Shown piece after piece: positions 50,842-63,818 of a DNA stretch of 64,000 nt (position 1 is the first letter of the stretch; every line of letters begins with the position of its first letter). A program made the position numbers and the translations under genes. Source of the stretch: Balanoglossus misakiensis (lineage: Eukaryota; Hemichordata); assembly GCA_040954595.2 (NCBI GenBank), contig CM082598.2, forward strand, positions 4,774,001 to 4,838,000. The letters run 5' to 3'. The notes under the pieces were generated by a model. That model made no database searches. It was not told the DNA's origin and saw only the letters and a list, made by a program, of their open reading frames with translations.

Positions 50842-51025
50842 GAAGGTATACGGTTACCTATGGAAAATTAGCTATAGTTACCATGGCAAATTGAGATCTA
50901 GCCAATCATAGATTTTCAGTGGGTGGCACACGCGAAAAAAGAGCACTGGTCACTATATGTTCTTTAAAACGCCCATTTCAGCCATATATGAGCGTATGTA
51001 AATTGGAGGTGACTGTATGCCTTTA
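50842..51025. mobile_element. TIR element (taaaggtatac family), copy 2
   Basis: gaaggtatacggttacctat to ggaggtgactgtatgccttt, same order as copy 1. Confidence 0.8.
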
Positions 51026-51122
51026 ACCCTTTCACACCCCCCATTTCCTTCTATAGAAGTCCACCTTTACTATAGAAAACAATGGATTCAGACCTCTATA
51101 GAGGGAAATGGGGGACAGAGTT
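51023..51122. repeat. accaccatgg-type element fused to a TIR element
   Basis: Starts ttaaccctttcacacccccc at the right end of the element at 50842-51025, sharing the TTAA. It ends gaaatggggg. Confidence 0.6.
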
Positions 51123-51819
51123 ATGTGTTAACACCATCCCACCGCAAAACTGAAATGACATAAAATCCCCCCCCCCCCCACCTCAATCATTTCCCATTTC
51201 TGCCAGCGAGGGCAGCAGCTCCTCCACGTATATTCGCGTGCAGAAACGACCTTCAGGATGACCTGTCCTCCAGCGAGAGAAAACTTTCCACCAAAGCCGA
51301 AAAAAGAACACGGGGGCATATTTCCTCGATTACAAAATATCATATCTCACTCCGACGTATGAAATGCCATGCTGATTTCATTTGAGATGCCGAAAGAACA
51401 ACACTAAAAGCCGCTATTAGCTTCGCGGGGCCGAGATAAAACTGCCAGCTATCATTAGGAAGCGGTGACGTCGGGATAACGCAGGCCGCATGTGTCCTGC
51501 TGGTGGTGGTACAACCACCGTCACTATTTGGCAGACAATCATACCACGGTAAATCATTACTGGACTGATATCTCTGTCAAGGAGCTTGTCTCAGGCCTAT
51601 GGACGTCATTCAGTACACAAGTGCTATCAGACGTCGAGCTATACTTTATTGTGTGGAGTGAAGTTGTTTTATTAGACATCGCCTTTTCCTTTGCAGTGAA
51701 TCATGAATGTGCTGTTGATTGCTATGTACAGCAGAATGAGAAAATTTACATTCGTAGACTCCAGACTATAGGACACACTATGCACCACTAAAGCTAGGCA
51801 TTTTAACACTACATCAGTG

Positions 51820-51970
51820 TGCCCTACCTCCAAGCCCAGATGATGTGCCATTGACTCAACAAACTCACTAGTTACTCAAGAAAATTACCCACACTACATT
51901 AGTACATGAAAAGGTACAGGGCTCAGATTTTCTCAGATTTCCCGGAATGGTATAAAATTTACAGATTTTC
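51820..51970. repeat. Dispersed repeat ctcaacaaactcact, copy 1
   Basis: ccattgactcaacaaactca, then tactcaagaaaattaccc. Related copies at 54890-55000 and, inverted, at 59385-59480. Confidence 0.7.
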
Positions 51971-53283
51971 CAGAAGTACATGTAGACTCGGAACTACAAC
52001 TTGGGAAAACCTTACACACTGCCACAAAGCCAGCATGTCCTGAGCAACCCACACACAAGCACACGGCTGACTCAGGGCTAGCAAAATGGAAGAGAAACCA
52101 AGTCATGCCTATTTCTGTGCCGGGCTGCTAATCACCAGATTCGCCCACAAACCAGACCCTTTACCACAAAACACAGGAAACAGAGGTCACACCAGGCTAA
52201 TGCCCTTTTAACAAAGAAATCACACAACCGGTAACTAAACATTACAGAAACTACATGTACTCTACGAAACTGCTATCTTCTTGAAACCACGACAGCTACG
52301 GTTGAAGTTGACACTCGACTTAGTCACAGGTAATCTTTCTTTTGAACTCATGAAAACTGTTCAAAACGCTGTCAAAACTTCTGTCGTCCTGAGATTGTTT
52401 TGAATAGCGTCACACTGAAAGTAAAAGATAAGTGTTGAGTACGTCACCCCACCTCACCCCCACCCCCAAGGCAACCTCAGGATTGAAACCTTATCACCGA
52501 TCAGACTCACATTCTGGTACCATCTTGTGCTATCAAAACACAAGCCCAATTCTGTTTTTACAGTACTCCCATATCTTTTTCCTCCCTGACTTTTCTTCCC
52601 TGTGCAACCCCTCTCCACTGAAGAACATACAGTCAGGCGACAATCAACCACATAATGATAACACCGCACCAGGGGGAACAGCCTCAGATAGATGACGTCA
52701 AACCCACCATGTGATTTCTCAAACACCGTGCGTTTTGTGTCCTTAATTTCAGTCCACAGCGTAACTGTATCTGTTAGTGGTGCGACTAATAAACCGGACT
52801 CCACTGAAAACTAATTGGTGTGTAATTATTACGGGCGGGCAAAAGCCTGAGTGAAATCTGAGGACTTCGCTGACCGGGCGAGTTCAGTAGCTGAGAGGGT
52901 ACTAAGCTAACCTATAGGCTGATAACAGAGAGTAGGTTATATCACCCCCAAGCATTCGGAGCGAAGTCGTTTCGCTTATCGCCGCCGTAAGATGTGTGGG
53001 AATGACGCAGAACGCGGCTTATCGCGATTCCCTGACTCCCTGCCAACTCTCTACGCCAGACTTCAGTGAAACCAAAGTGAAATGAAAGCTGGAGACCCTT
53101 TTATGATTCAATTACGGCCAACTGTTTTCCCCACTATCAGCTCGTTTCTTGCCGAGTAAAGTAAACTTTCGCGCTGGCAAGTCAGGATGTTTGAAAACGT
53201 TGATACGGAAATATGGAATTTAAATGGATTTTTATTTGACACTGACAGAATAAAGTGATCGAACATTTGAAGTGCTTGAACAC

Positions 53284-53533
53284 CAGTGTTTCATCTAGAC
53301 CGGGGGATGGGGGGATTCACCCCCTGTTGACATGATGCCACCCCCTAGCACTTTGCCAAGGGAGGCTCAGTGCCCCATACAGTGATGTCACTCACATGTT
53401 GGAGATATGGAGATATAAATTATGTACCACCCCCCCTTATCCTTGCCAGAGTGGAATGCCCCCCCCCCAAATATTCTGGCAATGGGGGACATATCCCCCC
53501 CCCCCTGTTGATGCCATCCTGGATGAAACACTG
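53284..53533. mobile_element. cagtgtttcatc element, copy 2
   Basis: cagtgtttcatctagaccgg to ccatcctggatgaaacactg; same order as copy 1, with longer C runs. Confidence 0.8.
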
Positions 53534-53698
53534 GAACACTTGGAGTTATTGCAGTAGTTTGGGAATATGATCACAGATGCGCGCATTAGAAGCCATATCT
53601 GACTGTGAGAGTGGGGCTTTTTAACTGCACTGCACCAAAAACTCTTGTGTGACCACACAGGATAGGATACAAACAACACCAGGCTAACTCGGCAGAGC

Positions 53699-53897
53699 TA
53701 CTGTAAAACGGGATATTTTTGCGACATTTTCGCGATATCAAAATAGGCAACTGTTAATTTTCGTGATCTCGTATTTGACTAACTGCATCGTTATCTCGGA
53801 AAAAGATATTCTGGGATATTTTATCTTCACGTTTTTTTTGGCTATCATGTATTTCGCAAAAAAATTATTGCTCGCGAAAATAACCCGTTTTACAGTA
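53699..53897. mobile_element. CG-type element, opposite orientation
   Basis: Complete ends tactgtaaaacgggatattt and ataacccgttttacagta; interior order is inverted relative to the 43206 copy. Confidence 0.8.
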
Positions 53898-54889
53898 CTT
53901 CGACATGCGAATTCTAAAACCGCAATGTCAACTGAAACCGTGCAAGGGAGCTTATCGGGATGACCTACATGTTGAAGCCATGCAAGACACGGTTTGCGAG
54001 ATAAGGAGGCGGAAAAAAAAAGTTCTCCCGACTCCTGGGATCAGGAGGTTGTTAAATCCCACAGTAGCGCAAAACCCAGGACTTCAATCAGCAGAGCACG
54101 GGATCAGAGAAGTTCACAGATAAGACGTTTCCGATCATGCCCCGAGCAGACACCGTGTCTCACCATGTCAGAAGGTCTCCAAGAGTCAGGGGGTCTGTGC
54201 TCCAGGCAAAACACACCATAAGAACTAAAATCAAGAATGGGTAGTGGACACTAGTAATTACTGGTGAAATCTGTCCATACGAAGATTTATTTCAAGCATC
54301 ATTCAATGTTTTCTCTGTTATCTTTCACCACAACCAAAACATGTTTCCAAATAAAAACAGAAACCAAGATTTATATCATTCTTTCAATATTTCACATACT
54401 AACAAAACTTATTTTGAAATTAAAACAAAAATAACGAGTTATATTCTTTCAATATTTCATAATGTCACCAACTACCGGTACATTATGGGGGGGGGGGGGG
54501 GGGGGAGCAGTACCACATAAATATTTCACAATGTTCAATTCCACTTATAATCTAGAAATATCCAGAGTTTAGTTTATCAACACAACCAGTAAACACTGAG
54601 AGTCAAAATTGTTTGAGTTGGCAAACAAGGTACTGGCTGAAACTTCAAATTACACATAATTTTGTTACAATCAATATACCAGGGTCTGGAATGTCATCTC
54701 AGTATCTGAACAAACCCAGGCAAGCAACACCCATGGATGTCAGTCACACATGTACGTAATACAAAATGTTTGTATCGCAACATACGTCATGAAATGGCTG
54801 CGTACAGTCAAGCTATGACGATCAATGCACTTGGCCCCCTATGTTGCTGACAAGCACTTTGTGGGGCCAAGACATTGGACAGGGCAACA

Positions 54890-55000
54890 TCAATGTGCCT
54901 TCTAAGCCCATATGACGCGCCACTGACTCAACAAACTCACTGGTGACTCAAGAAAATTATCCACACTACATGTAAAAGTATAGGGCTGACTCAGAGACAT
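54890..55000. repeat. Dispersed repeat ctcaacaaactcact, copy 2
   Basis: gccactgactcaacaaactc, then gactcaagaaaattatccac and tatagggctgactcag. Confidence 0.7.
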
Positions 55001-55514
55001 TTTTAAAAATCCTCAAATTGAATCAAAGCTTTTAAGAATTATGTTTCTTAGAGGGCACACAGGGCAACATTCAACAGGGGACGTTTTCTCGAACTCCATC
55101 ATCCTTCAGAAACTCCAGGAGTTCTTGTGATCAAAAACTATCCCTAGGTCTTCGAGTAAGTGTGCCGTATTTTTGCCTTTTTTCACAATGAATCATACAA
55201 ATTTTATGACAGCATATGCAGAACAAATTAAATTTGCCAGAATGTAAGGCTTTCTTAGAGTGGTCAGGAATAAATTTAATTTTGCCAAAATAATAAATTA
55301 AAAAAAAAAATTAATTAATAATTTTACCAGTTTAATCAAAGAAATTCCTCAGAGTGTGTTAGCCCAGATCTGACCAGGACGAAATCTCTCCTGGCATCTC
55401 CATCTATACAGCCTTACATAACTTGAAGCGCTATATAAACAGTAGCTGTCATATGGAATGCAATTTATATCTAGGAATGGAACCGAGCGGGATGACAGTG
55501 TGCCAAGTAGCCAC

Positions 55515-55880
55515 TTAAAGGGACTAAGTCTCTCTCTCTCGCTGCCCTTTTTCTATTAACTATGTTTGATACAAGACACTGTTTATGTTATTCTGCATGT
55601 GGATATATTGTGAACCAAAGTTCGACCACACACAACTTCCATCCTGCTTGTAGACACAAGAGTGAAAAAGTCGCCAAAATGAATAATCAGTCTCTACCAT
55701 TTATTCATTTTGGTCGAGTTTTTTACTCTCATATCATACAAGCGGGATGGAAGTTGTGTGTGGTTGAATGTTGATTCACTATATACATGTATATCTAAAT
55801 GTAGAATAACATAAATTGTGTCTTGAATCAAACATAATAAATGGAAAAATGTCTGCAAGAGAGAGACTTTGTCCCTTTAA
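55515..55880. mobile_element. Palindromic element, full long copy
   Basis: ttaaagggactaagtctctc to agagagactttgtcccttta with an internal palindrome centred on ccaaaatgaataatcag / ccatttattcattttgg. It includes the centre that the 45737 copy lacks. Confidence 0.8.
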
Positions 55881-56585
55881 TCGCGACAAATGCTCACCGA
55901 GCGATAAAGCTTTCAACGCGAGCTTCACATCTTTTTATTTCCTCCCAGTAAACCCTTTGTCATTGCCATATATGTCGGTGCGAAAAACCAACAAAAACCT
56001 GTTTTTGGTATTTTTAGAGGCCGCGTTCAGATCACATATGTTGCATACCGGATAGTTACGATCATTGGACGACTTGAAACATGCAAAGAATGAACAAGGT
56101 TCCCCTTGATCATAAAACACCACTGAACTCGTCGAAAAGTACGATGCCTTACTTATGAAATGACGCAGGCATTTTTTTAAATTATGAAACTATGTGAACA
56201 ACAGTCGCGTATGATTTCTGTCTTGTGAAACAAATATTAATTTAAAGGTCACAGGCAGAATTTGTTTTGAGATTCTTGGTTTTGACATCAGTTTGAGATC
56301 TACTAGTCAATTTGTTTCGAGGACAAGTTCAACTTATTCGCAGGGATATTTTCAGCATACCAATTTCTGTTTCTTGCTCGACTCTGCAAAGAAATGCCAA
56401 GAATTCAAGTTTATCTACACAGCTTGTATGCACATCATACATTGTTATTTTTGATTAGTTCATTACTGTATGTGAAACCATTCAAATACTTGGCAATTCT
56501 TTTTGTCTTACAGAGTAGAACAAGAAACTATAGTTGATACCCAAAACAAAAGCACAGAGAAAACGACCCAAAGTTTCTGGACCAT

Positions 56586-56678
56586 TAACCCTTCCACCCC
56601 CATTTCCCTCTATAGAGGTCCAACTTTACTGTAGAAAACAATGAATTTGGACCAAACCATGGTGGTAAAAGGGGGTTG
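56586..56678. repeat. accaccatgg-type element
   Basis: taacccttccacccccattt to accaaaccatggtggtaaaa then gggggtt. Confidence 0.75.
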
Positions 56679-56996
56679 AAGTATCGCTAACTGAACTGAA
56701 AAAAGACAGCGACCACAGGATCTTACACAGACGGGGAATGCAAACGCCAAATAACAGGCATTTTTTACAGCATGCTACCAATCTCACAACAACTTGGATA
56801 CACGGTTTTCACCGATATCCCCCCTTCAGTGTTAGCCCTGCCAGTAATGCCCAGGTTGCTCGATTTCATCGGACGGACGGCCGAGCGCCATGACGACAAC
56901 GCAGACAACATGTGTGGTCCCAAGGGGATATCACGAGACCACGGCAGACACCGTTTGAAATTCCAGTCCCGGTGCATCCTTATGAGGCACAGAAAC

Positions 56997-57197
56997 TACT
57001 GTAAAACACTTTATTTTCGCAAGCAATTAATTTTCCCCAAATACGCGAGAGGGTGAAAATAAAAAATCGCGTAATTTTTTTTAAGATAACGATGCAGTGA
57101 ACGAAATAAGAGAACGCGAAAATTAATACTCGCGAAACAGTGGCCTCTCGAGATATCGCGAAAAATTTAACTCGCGAAAATAAAGTGTTTTACAGTA
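56997..57197. mobile_element. CG-type element, copy
   Basis: Complete: tactgtaaaacactttattt to aataaagtgttttacagta. Interior close to the 29943 copy. Confidence 0.8.
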
Positions 57198-58007
57198 ACC
57201 ACCTCAACCTTGCACTGAATCTCAAAAATTCCAAACAGCGGTTCGATTCACCTAGAGCAGATCACGGGGCTTAAAACGACGATCTTCGATGTAAGATTCT
57301 CGACATTCAACCATGGAAACTCGGATTAAGGTGGCTTTAACCGAAATTCTGCGCAAGGTGACCAAGATGTCTACACATGCAAATTGATCCCCGATGTACA
57401 GCTACTGGCTTGCAATGCCATGAGACTTATCAGGCTTAAATATATCCTGGATGATACAGATATCTGAGATATTTACTGCAAATCAATCCTAAACACACAT
57501 CATACAGAGAGCCCAGATCAAGCATTTGTGTCCAGTAAGCTAATACCAGGTTAACAACAATTTGGACCAGTGTTAGCTCACTGCTACTATTATGTGTGCG
57601 ATGTCATACAGTGAAACCTGTCTATTAAGGACACCTCTGGGACTTTAAAATCTGTCCATAGTAGTGAGGTGTCTTTATGTGGGTTGCATATATGGGATAC
57701 TAGACCAATCGCTCAAATACCGCACTTCCGGTATGCAGAAAACACAGTGTGTTCACCAGACTGGCAATGCGAGTATTTACTTAGACTTGGACATGTCAGC
57801 CATCACCATACACGCAATGACGACAAACTGAATACCAAGCATTTCAACATACTTGAAGAGTTGCAGGACCAACTTTCGGATACACAGATCAAGTTTTCTA
57901 CGCGAACTATTCAATTACAGGTGCAATCCCTTAGAACATGATATCACCAGGTAATACACAAACAGACATTTCTGAAGGTCACACCAAGGTCAAAAAGGTA
58001 CACTAAA

Positions 58008-58173
58008 TACAGTCGAACCTGTCTATAGTGGCCAGTCAAGGGACTTTCCTAAACTGGCCTTTATAGACAGGTGGCCTTTGTAGACAGGTCAATTCTTGCA
58101 CATGTAAATTGCACAGGCACTATATAGAGGTGACCACTATATAGGGGTGGCCACTAACAGAGGTTTGACTGTA
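58008..58173. mobile_element. cagtcaaacctg element, copy 3
   Basis: tacagtcgaacctgtctata to acagaggtttgactgta. A shorter related fragment (gtgaaacctgtctattaagg) lies at 57609-57675 and another at 62545-62655. Confidence 0.75.
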
Positions 58174-58539
58174 TTATGTATATCAACTTAGACGTCTTGG
58201 TTTTGACACTATACGGCATAAAGGAAATGAGTACTTGAAACTTTGGTGGGAAACTTTTCTGGAGGGGGTTCAACAGCTTCAAAACATCCTTTGATAATTA
58301 TAACATATCTCTGCATTTCCTTTACTGGAAGTAATTTGTGGTTAGTCAGCATCCTTTCGTAAAATGTCCATTTAACGCCAAGAATGAAACATTAAATTTA
58401 ACAGTCCAGAAAAGTTTGTGCGTGGTATTATCAGTGTTTATGTCACGACGCAAGCCATGGGAAATACGGGAAAGATACATAAAGACATTTATCTTCCAGA
58501 TCAAAATAAACTGTATCAAGTACCGAGAAATTACAGATT

Positions 58540-58769
58540 CAGTGTTTCAATCAGGATTGTATCAGCAGGGGGGATATGTCCCCCTTTGCTAGAATATTTG
58601 AGGGGGTTTCCACTCTGGCAAGGGGGGGACTGTGATATCTTTAACAGTATGTGAGTGAAATCATTTTAAGGGGCACTGGTCCCCCCTTGACAAACTGCTA
58701 GGGGGTGCCATGATGTCAATAGGGGGTGACTCCCCCCATCAACACCCCACCCTCTAGATGAAACACTGC
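58540..58769. mobile_element. cagtgtttcatc element, copy 3, opposite orientation
   Basis: cagtgtttcaatcaggattg to ccctctagatgaaacactg, the reverse complement order of copies 1 and 2. Confidence 0.8.
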
Positions 58770-59384
58770 AGATTATGTCGACGTTTCATTGTGACACAGA
58801 AAAGACGGTCTCGTCATGTTATTGACTCCTCAGAGAAGCTTATCAGAGTAGTTCAGTTGGTTCTTTGACCTCTGACCTGCAGTGACCTGTGACCCATAGC
58901 AATATCATTACAGAAAAAACACAGCTATGGAACAGTCCGTATACCTGTGCATACCCCACCCTCATACATACCCTCCCCCCCCCCCCACACAGCTATGGAA
59001 CGGTCCGTATACCTGTGCATGACTAACGGTGCGCATAGCAAACATACCAGACCTGTGATAAACCCCGCAAGAACAATACCTAACCCACCAACAATGGTAT
59101 TTCCCTCCAAAAGACCGATCCAACAGTTAGCTAAACACCTTGGGGATATTGACAACCCTGTACAGCCATAGCATAAGCAATCCCAGAAGAACAACACTAC
59201 TAGTACTAAAGCACATCTACAAGAACTGATTTTAATATTCAAGTAAAATCACGAAAGTCATGCAAAAACTTGCAATAGTGGACTTTTAATACAACTGCAT
59301 TCATGCATTTTTTCATCAAACAAACTTAATATTTAAATCTACAAAAGCTTCGAGTCCATTTGAGGATTTCCAGAAAATAATGAG

Positions 59385-59480
59385 TCAGCCCTATACCTTT
59401 GCATGCAATGCAGATCATTTTCTTGAGTCATCAGTGAGTTTGTTGAGTCACTGGCGCATCATATGGGCTTAGAGGGCACA
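59385..59480. repeat. Dispersed repeat ctcaacaaactcact, copy 3, inverted
   Basis: gagtcagccctatacctttg, then attttcttgagtcatcagtg and gtttgttgagtcactgg. Confidence 0.7.
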
Positions 59481-59483
59481 TTG

Positions 59484-59697
59484 ATTAAAGGGACAAAGTC
59501 TCTCTCTCGCTGCCCTTTTTCCATTAATTATGTTTGATACAAGACACGATTTATGTTAATGTACATGTGGATATATAGTGAATCAATGTTCAACCACACA
59601 CAACTTCCATCCCGCTATATATCCACATATACAATAACATAAACAGTGTCATAATTAACAAAAAAAGGGCAGCGAGAGAGAGACTTTGTCCCTTTAA
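59484..59697. mobile_element. Palindromic element, shortened
   Basis: ttaaagggacaaagtctctc to gagagactttgtccctttaa, with most of the right arm deleted. Confidence 0.75.
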
Positions 59698-60079
59698 GAT
59701 GCCTGTCTGCTATTTAGACCGCAATTCCAGAGTGCTGGGTTTACATTCTTTCAAAACTAAAATCAGGCGCTTTTGTATAGCGAATTCTCTGTGAATTGTC
59801 CACACACAGCATAACACTGGGTTCACTGTACCCCTGTTTGAACGCCAAATCCCGACATCCAAATTTAGGCTATTGTACTCTGCCGGCCTGAACAAACAAA
59901 CGACCTTGACGTATTTGTGTAGTCTGCATATAATCTGTGTTTCGCATTCACGGACCTACATACTGTATTGTTTGCCCGGGTTCCAATTCAACCTGGATTC
60001 TCTTTTGTCCGAAGCCGTAATGCCCTTCTATGCACACAGCTCTGCACAATTGGCATTTTCAGTTTACTTACAAGGGGAT

Positions 60080-60258
60080 TTAAAACCCTATTCACCACCA
60101 TGGTTGGGTCCAAATCCAGTGTTTTCTATGATACAGTTGGACCTTTACAATCTGAAACGGGGTGAAAGTGATTTAAAACCCCTTTTCACCACCATGGTTA
60201 GGTCCAAATCCAGTGTTTTCTATGATACAGTTGGACCTATACAATCTGAAATGGGGTG
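60080..60258. repeat. Two tandem accaccatgg-type elements
   Basis: Two nearly identical 85-90 base units (60080-60169 and 60172-60258), each with ttcaccaccatggtt, ccaaatccagtgttttctat and ggggtgaaagtg. Local duplication of one insertion is likely. Confidence 0.75.
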
Positions 60259-60696
60259 AAAGTGTAGACCACAGATAATGTTGGATTATTTTTACATAGG
60301 TATAATCAAATAAAAGTTCTAGCTTTTTTCACCAAAACATGTTGAAATACATATTTAACCTGCATGTACAGAAAGTGATAAATTATTCCTGATGGTTTGA
60401 TTTGAGTCCAATACCACAAACAAGTGCAAGGTGGCACCTATACAATAATACAGTGTAGACAACCACACAACCAGTATCTACTAGAACTACTTGTCAGTCA
60501 AAAGAGGATTAAGAGAAATGTGATCACATGTTATCAAATTTGGCAGCCAGATTTATAAATACAAGTAGACAACCAAAACCCAGCACTGACAACATATCCT
60601 GTGTTTGGTGAAAGATTCTCTGCATGGTTTAGAGATGATCTCCGCACACTGTGGCCAAAGTCCTAGGCCGTCTGTTTGGCAACTGGAGATCGCAGA

Positions 60697-60899
60697 TACT
60701 GTAAAACACTTTATTTTCGCGAGTTGAAATGTTCGCGATATCGAGAGAGGCCACTGTATTAATTTTCGCGTTCTCTTATTTTATTCACTGCATCGTTATC
60801 TTCAAAAAATATCTACGCGACTTTTTATTTTCACGTTATTTTGGCTCTCGCGTATTTCGCGAAAATTTATTGCTTGCGAAAATAAAGTGTTTTACAGTA
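60697..60899. mobile_element. CG-type element, opposite orientation
   Basis: Complete ends tactgtaaaacactttattt and aataaagtgttttacagta; interior inverted relative to 56997. Confidence 0.8.
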
Positions 60900-62978
60900 T
60901 ATCTCTTCTGGTCTCCAGCCAAGCTGTGTGGACTGGACCATTGATCTCATCACAGATCTGTTTGTCTGAGTATCTCAAACAGATCCAGTGGAACCATGTT
61001 GATTAACCCTTTCACCACCTTTTTGAAACATTGGACCAACATTTAAGTACGTCACAATGGCAAATGCTGATCTGTACTCAGCATACACAAGCACACACAC
61101 CTGAATGTTGACTACTGCAATATTTATCTCCAGTGAATCGTTTTGTTTTAAAATTTAGCAAACGCTGATAAGGGAGGTTTAAAACATGAAAGCCGAAATG
61201 ACACACGTTTGAACAGCAAGTAATAGCTATGGCTGTTATATATTAGGCTGCCATGTCTCCATTGTCGAACATGTCCACAGTTCGCACCAGCCTTTCATGA
61301 TTCCCAGACATGTTCCAGTCTCGCTACGATTTCAGCCGATCAAACAATGCATTCTTTGTGATTCACTTGCGCGTCAAAATTTACGTTTGTTTTGTGTTTT
61401 GTGCTGTTCGGCCAAAAATTGAAATAAGTCAACATATGGTTGGATCCTAGAGCAACATATTGTTTTGGTGAGCCTGTCTGGACTGACGTAATAAGACTGG
61501 AAGGATGAATGTACAAAGTTTGAATAAAAAACGGAGAGAGGACTACATATGTAATCCTGTCACACGCCTTAACTTTTTCATAAATACAAAAGTCTAATTT
61601 TACTGATGAAAGCATTTTGAGTGGAGCATGACTAACATGGACATTGGTAAAAGGTGAAATAAAATTATCAACTGGTGTAATATTTGAGAGAAAATATAGT
61701 TAGTGACACTCCAAAGAAAAAAGAGTAACTTTGATAATTGTATTTAGTTACATCAAACTCTAACATACGAACTTTACCATTCTGGAACCCCAAATAGGTA
61801 CGTCTTTTAATATTCGCGAGAGGTCAAAGTTCACGTGCGACTTCCCAAAACAGAAGCTGATGACGACAGCAAAACGTCCAACGCGTCGTTTCTCTGTGCT
61901 ATTCGCGCCGTTGCGAGAACGACAACGTCCACTGGCTTCGGGCAACCGACAAAGAATGCTTGGTATTCAGTAAAACTGCGTTCTCACATTACATATTTTA
62001 TACACAGCCCGACTTGTTGAAATGGTATTTATAAAATTTTGCACACATTGTTGAAATTTCGACGACAGCTTTCTCAAATATCCTATTCTTTTCTAAGAAG
62101 ATGTTTTTTGTATGTATTTGAGCCAAAAAATGCATCAAAGGTGAAATAGGACAGAAAAAACACTGGCCAAGACCCAACAACTGCATATATACACAGCATC
62201 ATGACCTATCACATTAACCCAGCGAGATGTACTATTCCATTTCATAGACCCAGAATCAACCAGAGATGGATTACCAATCTCTGTAATACAAGTACAGCAG
62301 ATCATCCACTGGTCAACAGCGCTTCCTAGGGTTGGCTGCTCGGAAAATCAATTGGCAGATCTCCAGAATACTTGGGTTTTTATCACCCTGGCCTCATCAC
62401 TGTACAGCCAGCTGAAGAGATGCATTTCATAGTGTGGAAATAAAGATTTCTCTCTTCAGAAGACTGCTTTGTCTAGACTATATCTGGGACTGGTTCAATC
62501 TAAGCCGGTTCAGTTTAGCTCTACCAACAGAAACCCTAGATCACGGTACATTGAAACCTGTAAACATGCAGACCTCTCTAATCAGGACACCTCTATATTA
62601 TGGACGTTTTTTCTGTTCCTAGAGGTGTCTTTAGTAGACAGATTTCACTGTATCATAGTATCAGGTAAGAAATGGACTGGGAAAATTGGATTTCATACAT
62701 GTACAATATACAACACTTAGTCAATTTCATAAATGCACATACTTGAGCAGACTGACAGCATGAAAATGTTGAAATAATTACACTCACACCTGTCGTTCAT
62801 TTTTCAGTACGGACGGCTCTGCTTGTCAACAAGAAATTGTGCGTGCCATCTGATTCAGCAAATATTGCGCATACATGTAGTTGCTTGCATACCGGTATAT
62901 CGGTACATTCCAGGAAGGCGTGTTTGGTATATTTATGCAATCGCCAGTCATCAGTATGCTCTGTGGTTAGTATTTTTT

Positions 62979-63198
62979 TTAACCCTTTCACCACCATTGT
63001 TCAGTCCAAGCCCATTGCTCTCTATGGTAAGGATGGACCTCTAAAGAGGGAACTGGGGGTGAAAGGGTTAAATGTGCATGATGGCCAGCTAACAGTTCCC
63101 TAGTTTAACCCTTCCATCACCATGGTTCAGTCCAAATCCATTGTTCTCTATGGTAAGGTTGGGACCTCTAAAGAGGGGACCGGGGGTGAAAGGGTTAA
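62979..63198. repeat. Two accaccatgg-type elements, 35 bases apart
   Basis: Units at about 62988-63070 and 63104-63198, both running from aaccctttca/aacccttcca to gggggtgaaagggttaa, same orientation. Confidence 0.75.
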
Positions 63199-63422
63199 AA
63201 AGCTCAGAGGCAGTTTGATAAGTTTTAAGAAAATTCTTTGCATCAGCCCGATGACTTTACATATACAATGTAATCTGGATATCTTTCTTGAACCAACAGT
63301 GATGTCGGTTGAGCCAGCTGCGCACAAATTACACTGGATACAGAACAGATCATTTCTTTATTTTCCAGATGGCCCACACCAAGTGTGACATACGTACACG
63401 TACATACAGACAGACAAACACG

Positions 63423-63423
<1 letters not shown>

Positions 63424-63460
<37 letters not shown>
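63424..63460. repeat. (CA)n microsatellite
   Basis: cgcacgcacacacacacaca run, about 35 bases. Confidence 0.9.
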
Positions 63461-63461
<1 letters not shown>

Positions 63462-63818
63462 CAGATTTCCCCATAAAACTGAACAACCACACACACCTGG
63501 GAATATCACAGTACAAGCATTTCTTTCTGCGACAAGTGCATTTTTACGATGACAGCTGCCTAGCCCCCACCTACCCTGGAATCAAGGTTAACTACCTCAA
63601 AGTTCACGGTCACCGTATGCTTCTCCGCAAAAATCTTACCAGGAACCGACAGAGTTTATAATCGGGAGAAATTCCGAGTAACTTTGACTGCCTGGTGGCA
63701 TGGTGTTGGTATTTAGGCTAAACTTTACGACAGATGCCTGGGCCGTACCCTACTTGGTGCTTGACTCTGAGAATTGCAAAGTTTTCATATATTGCAGGGG
63801 GCACAGGGCGAGCGACTG

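Noticed and set aside
51492-51791. Plus-strand 99-codon frame
   Set aside because: No similarity recognised, no promoter or splice context; length is within chance for this much AT-rich DNA.
57230-57280. tRNA-like ggttcgattc word
   Set aside because: No cloverleaf arms, acceptor stem or internal A box around it.
57669-57941. Plus-strand 90-codon frame
   Set aside because: Starts in a pogo-like repeat fragment and has no recognisable domain.
61760-62020. CpG-bearing stretch considered as the missing first exon of PPP1R12A
   Set aside because: Neither strand reads KVKF or ankyrin-like residues.
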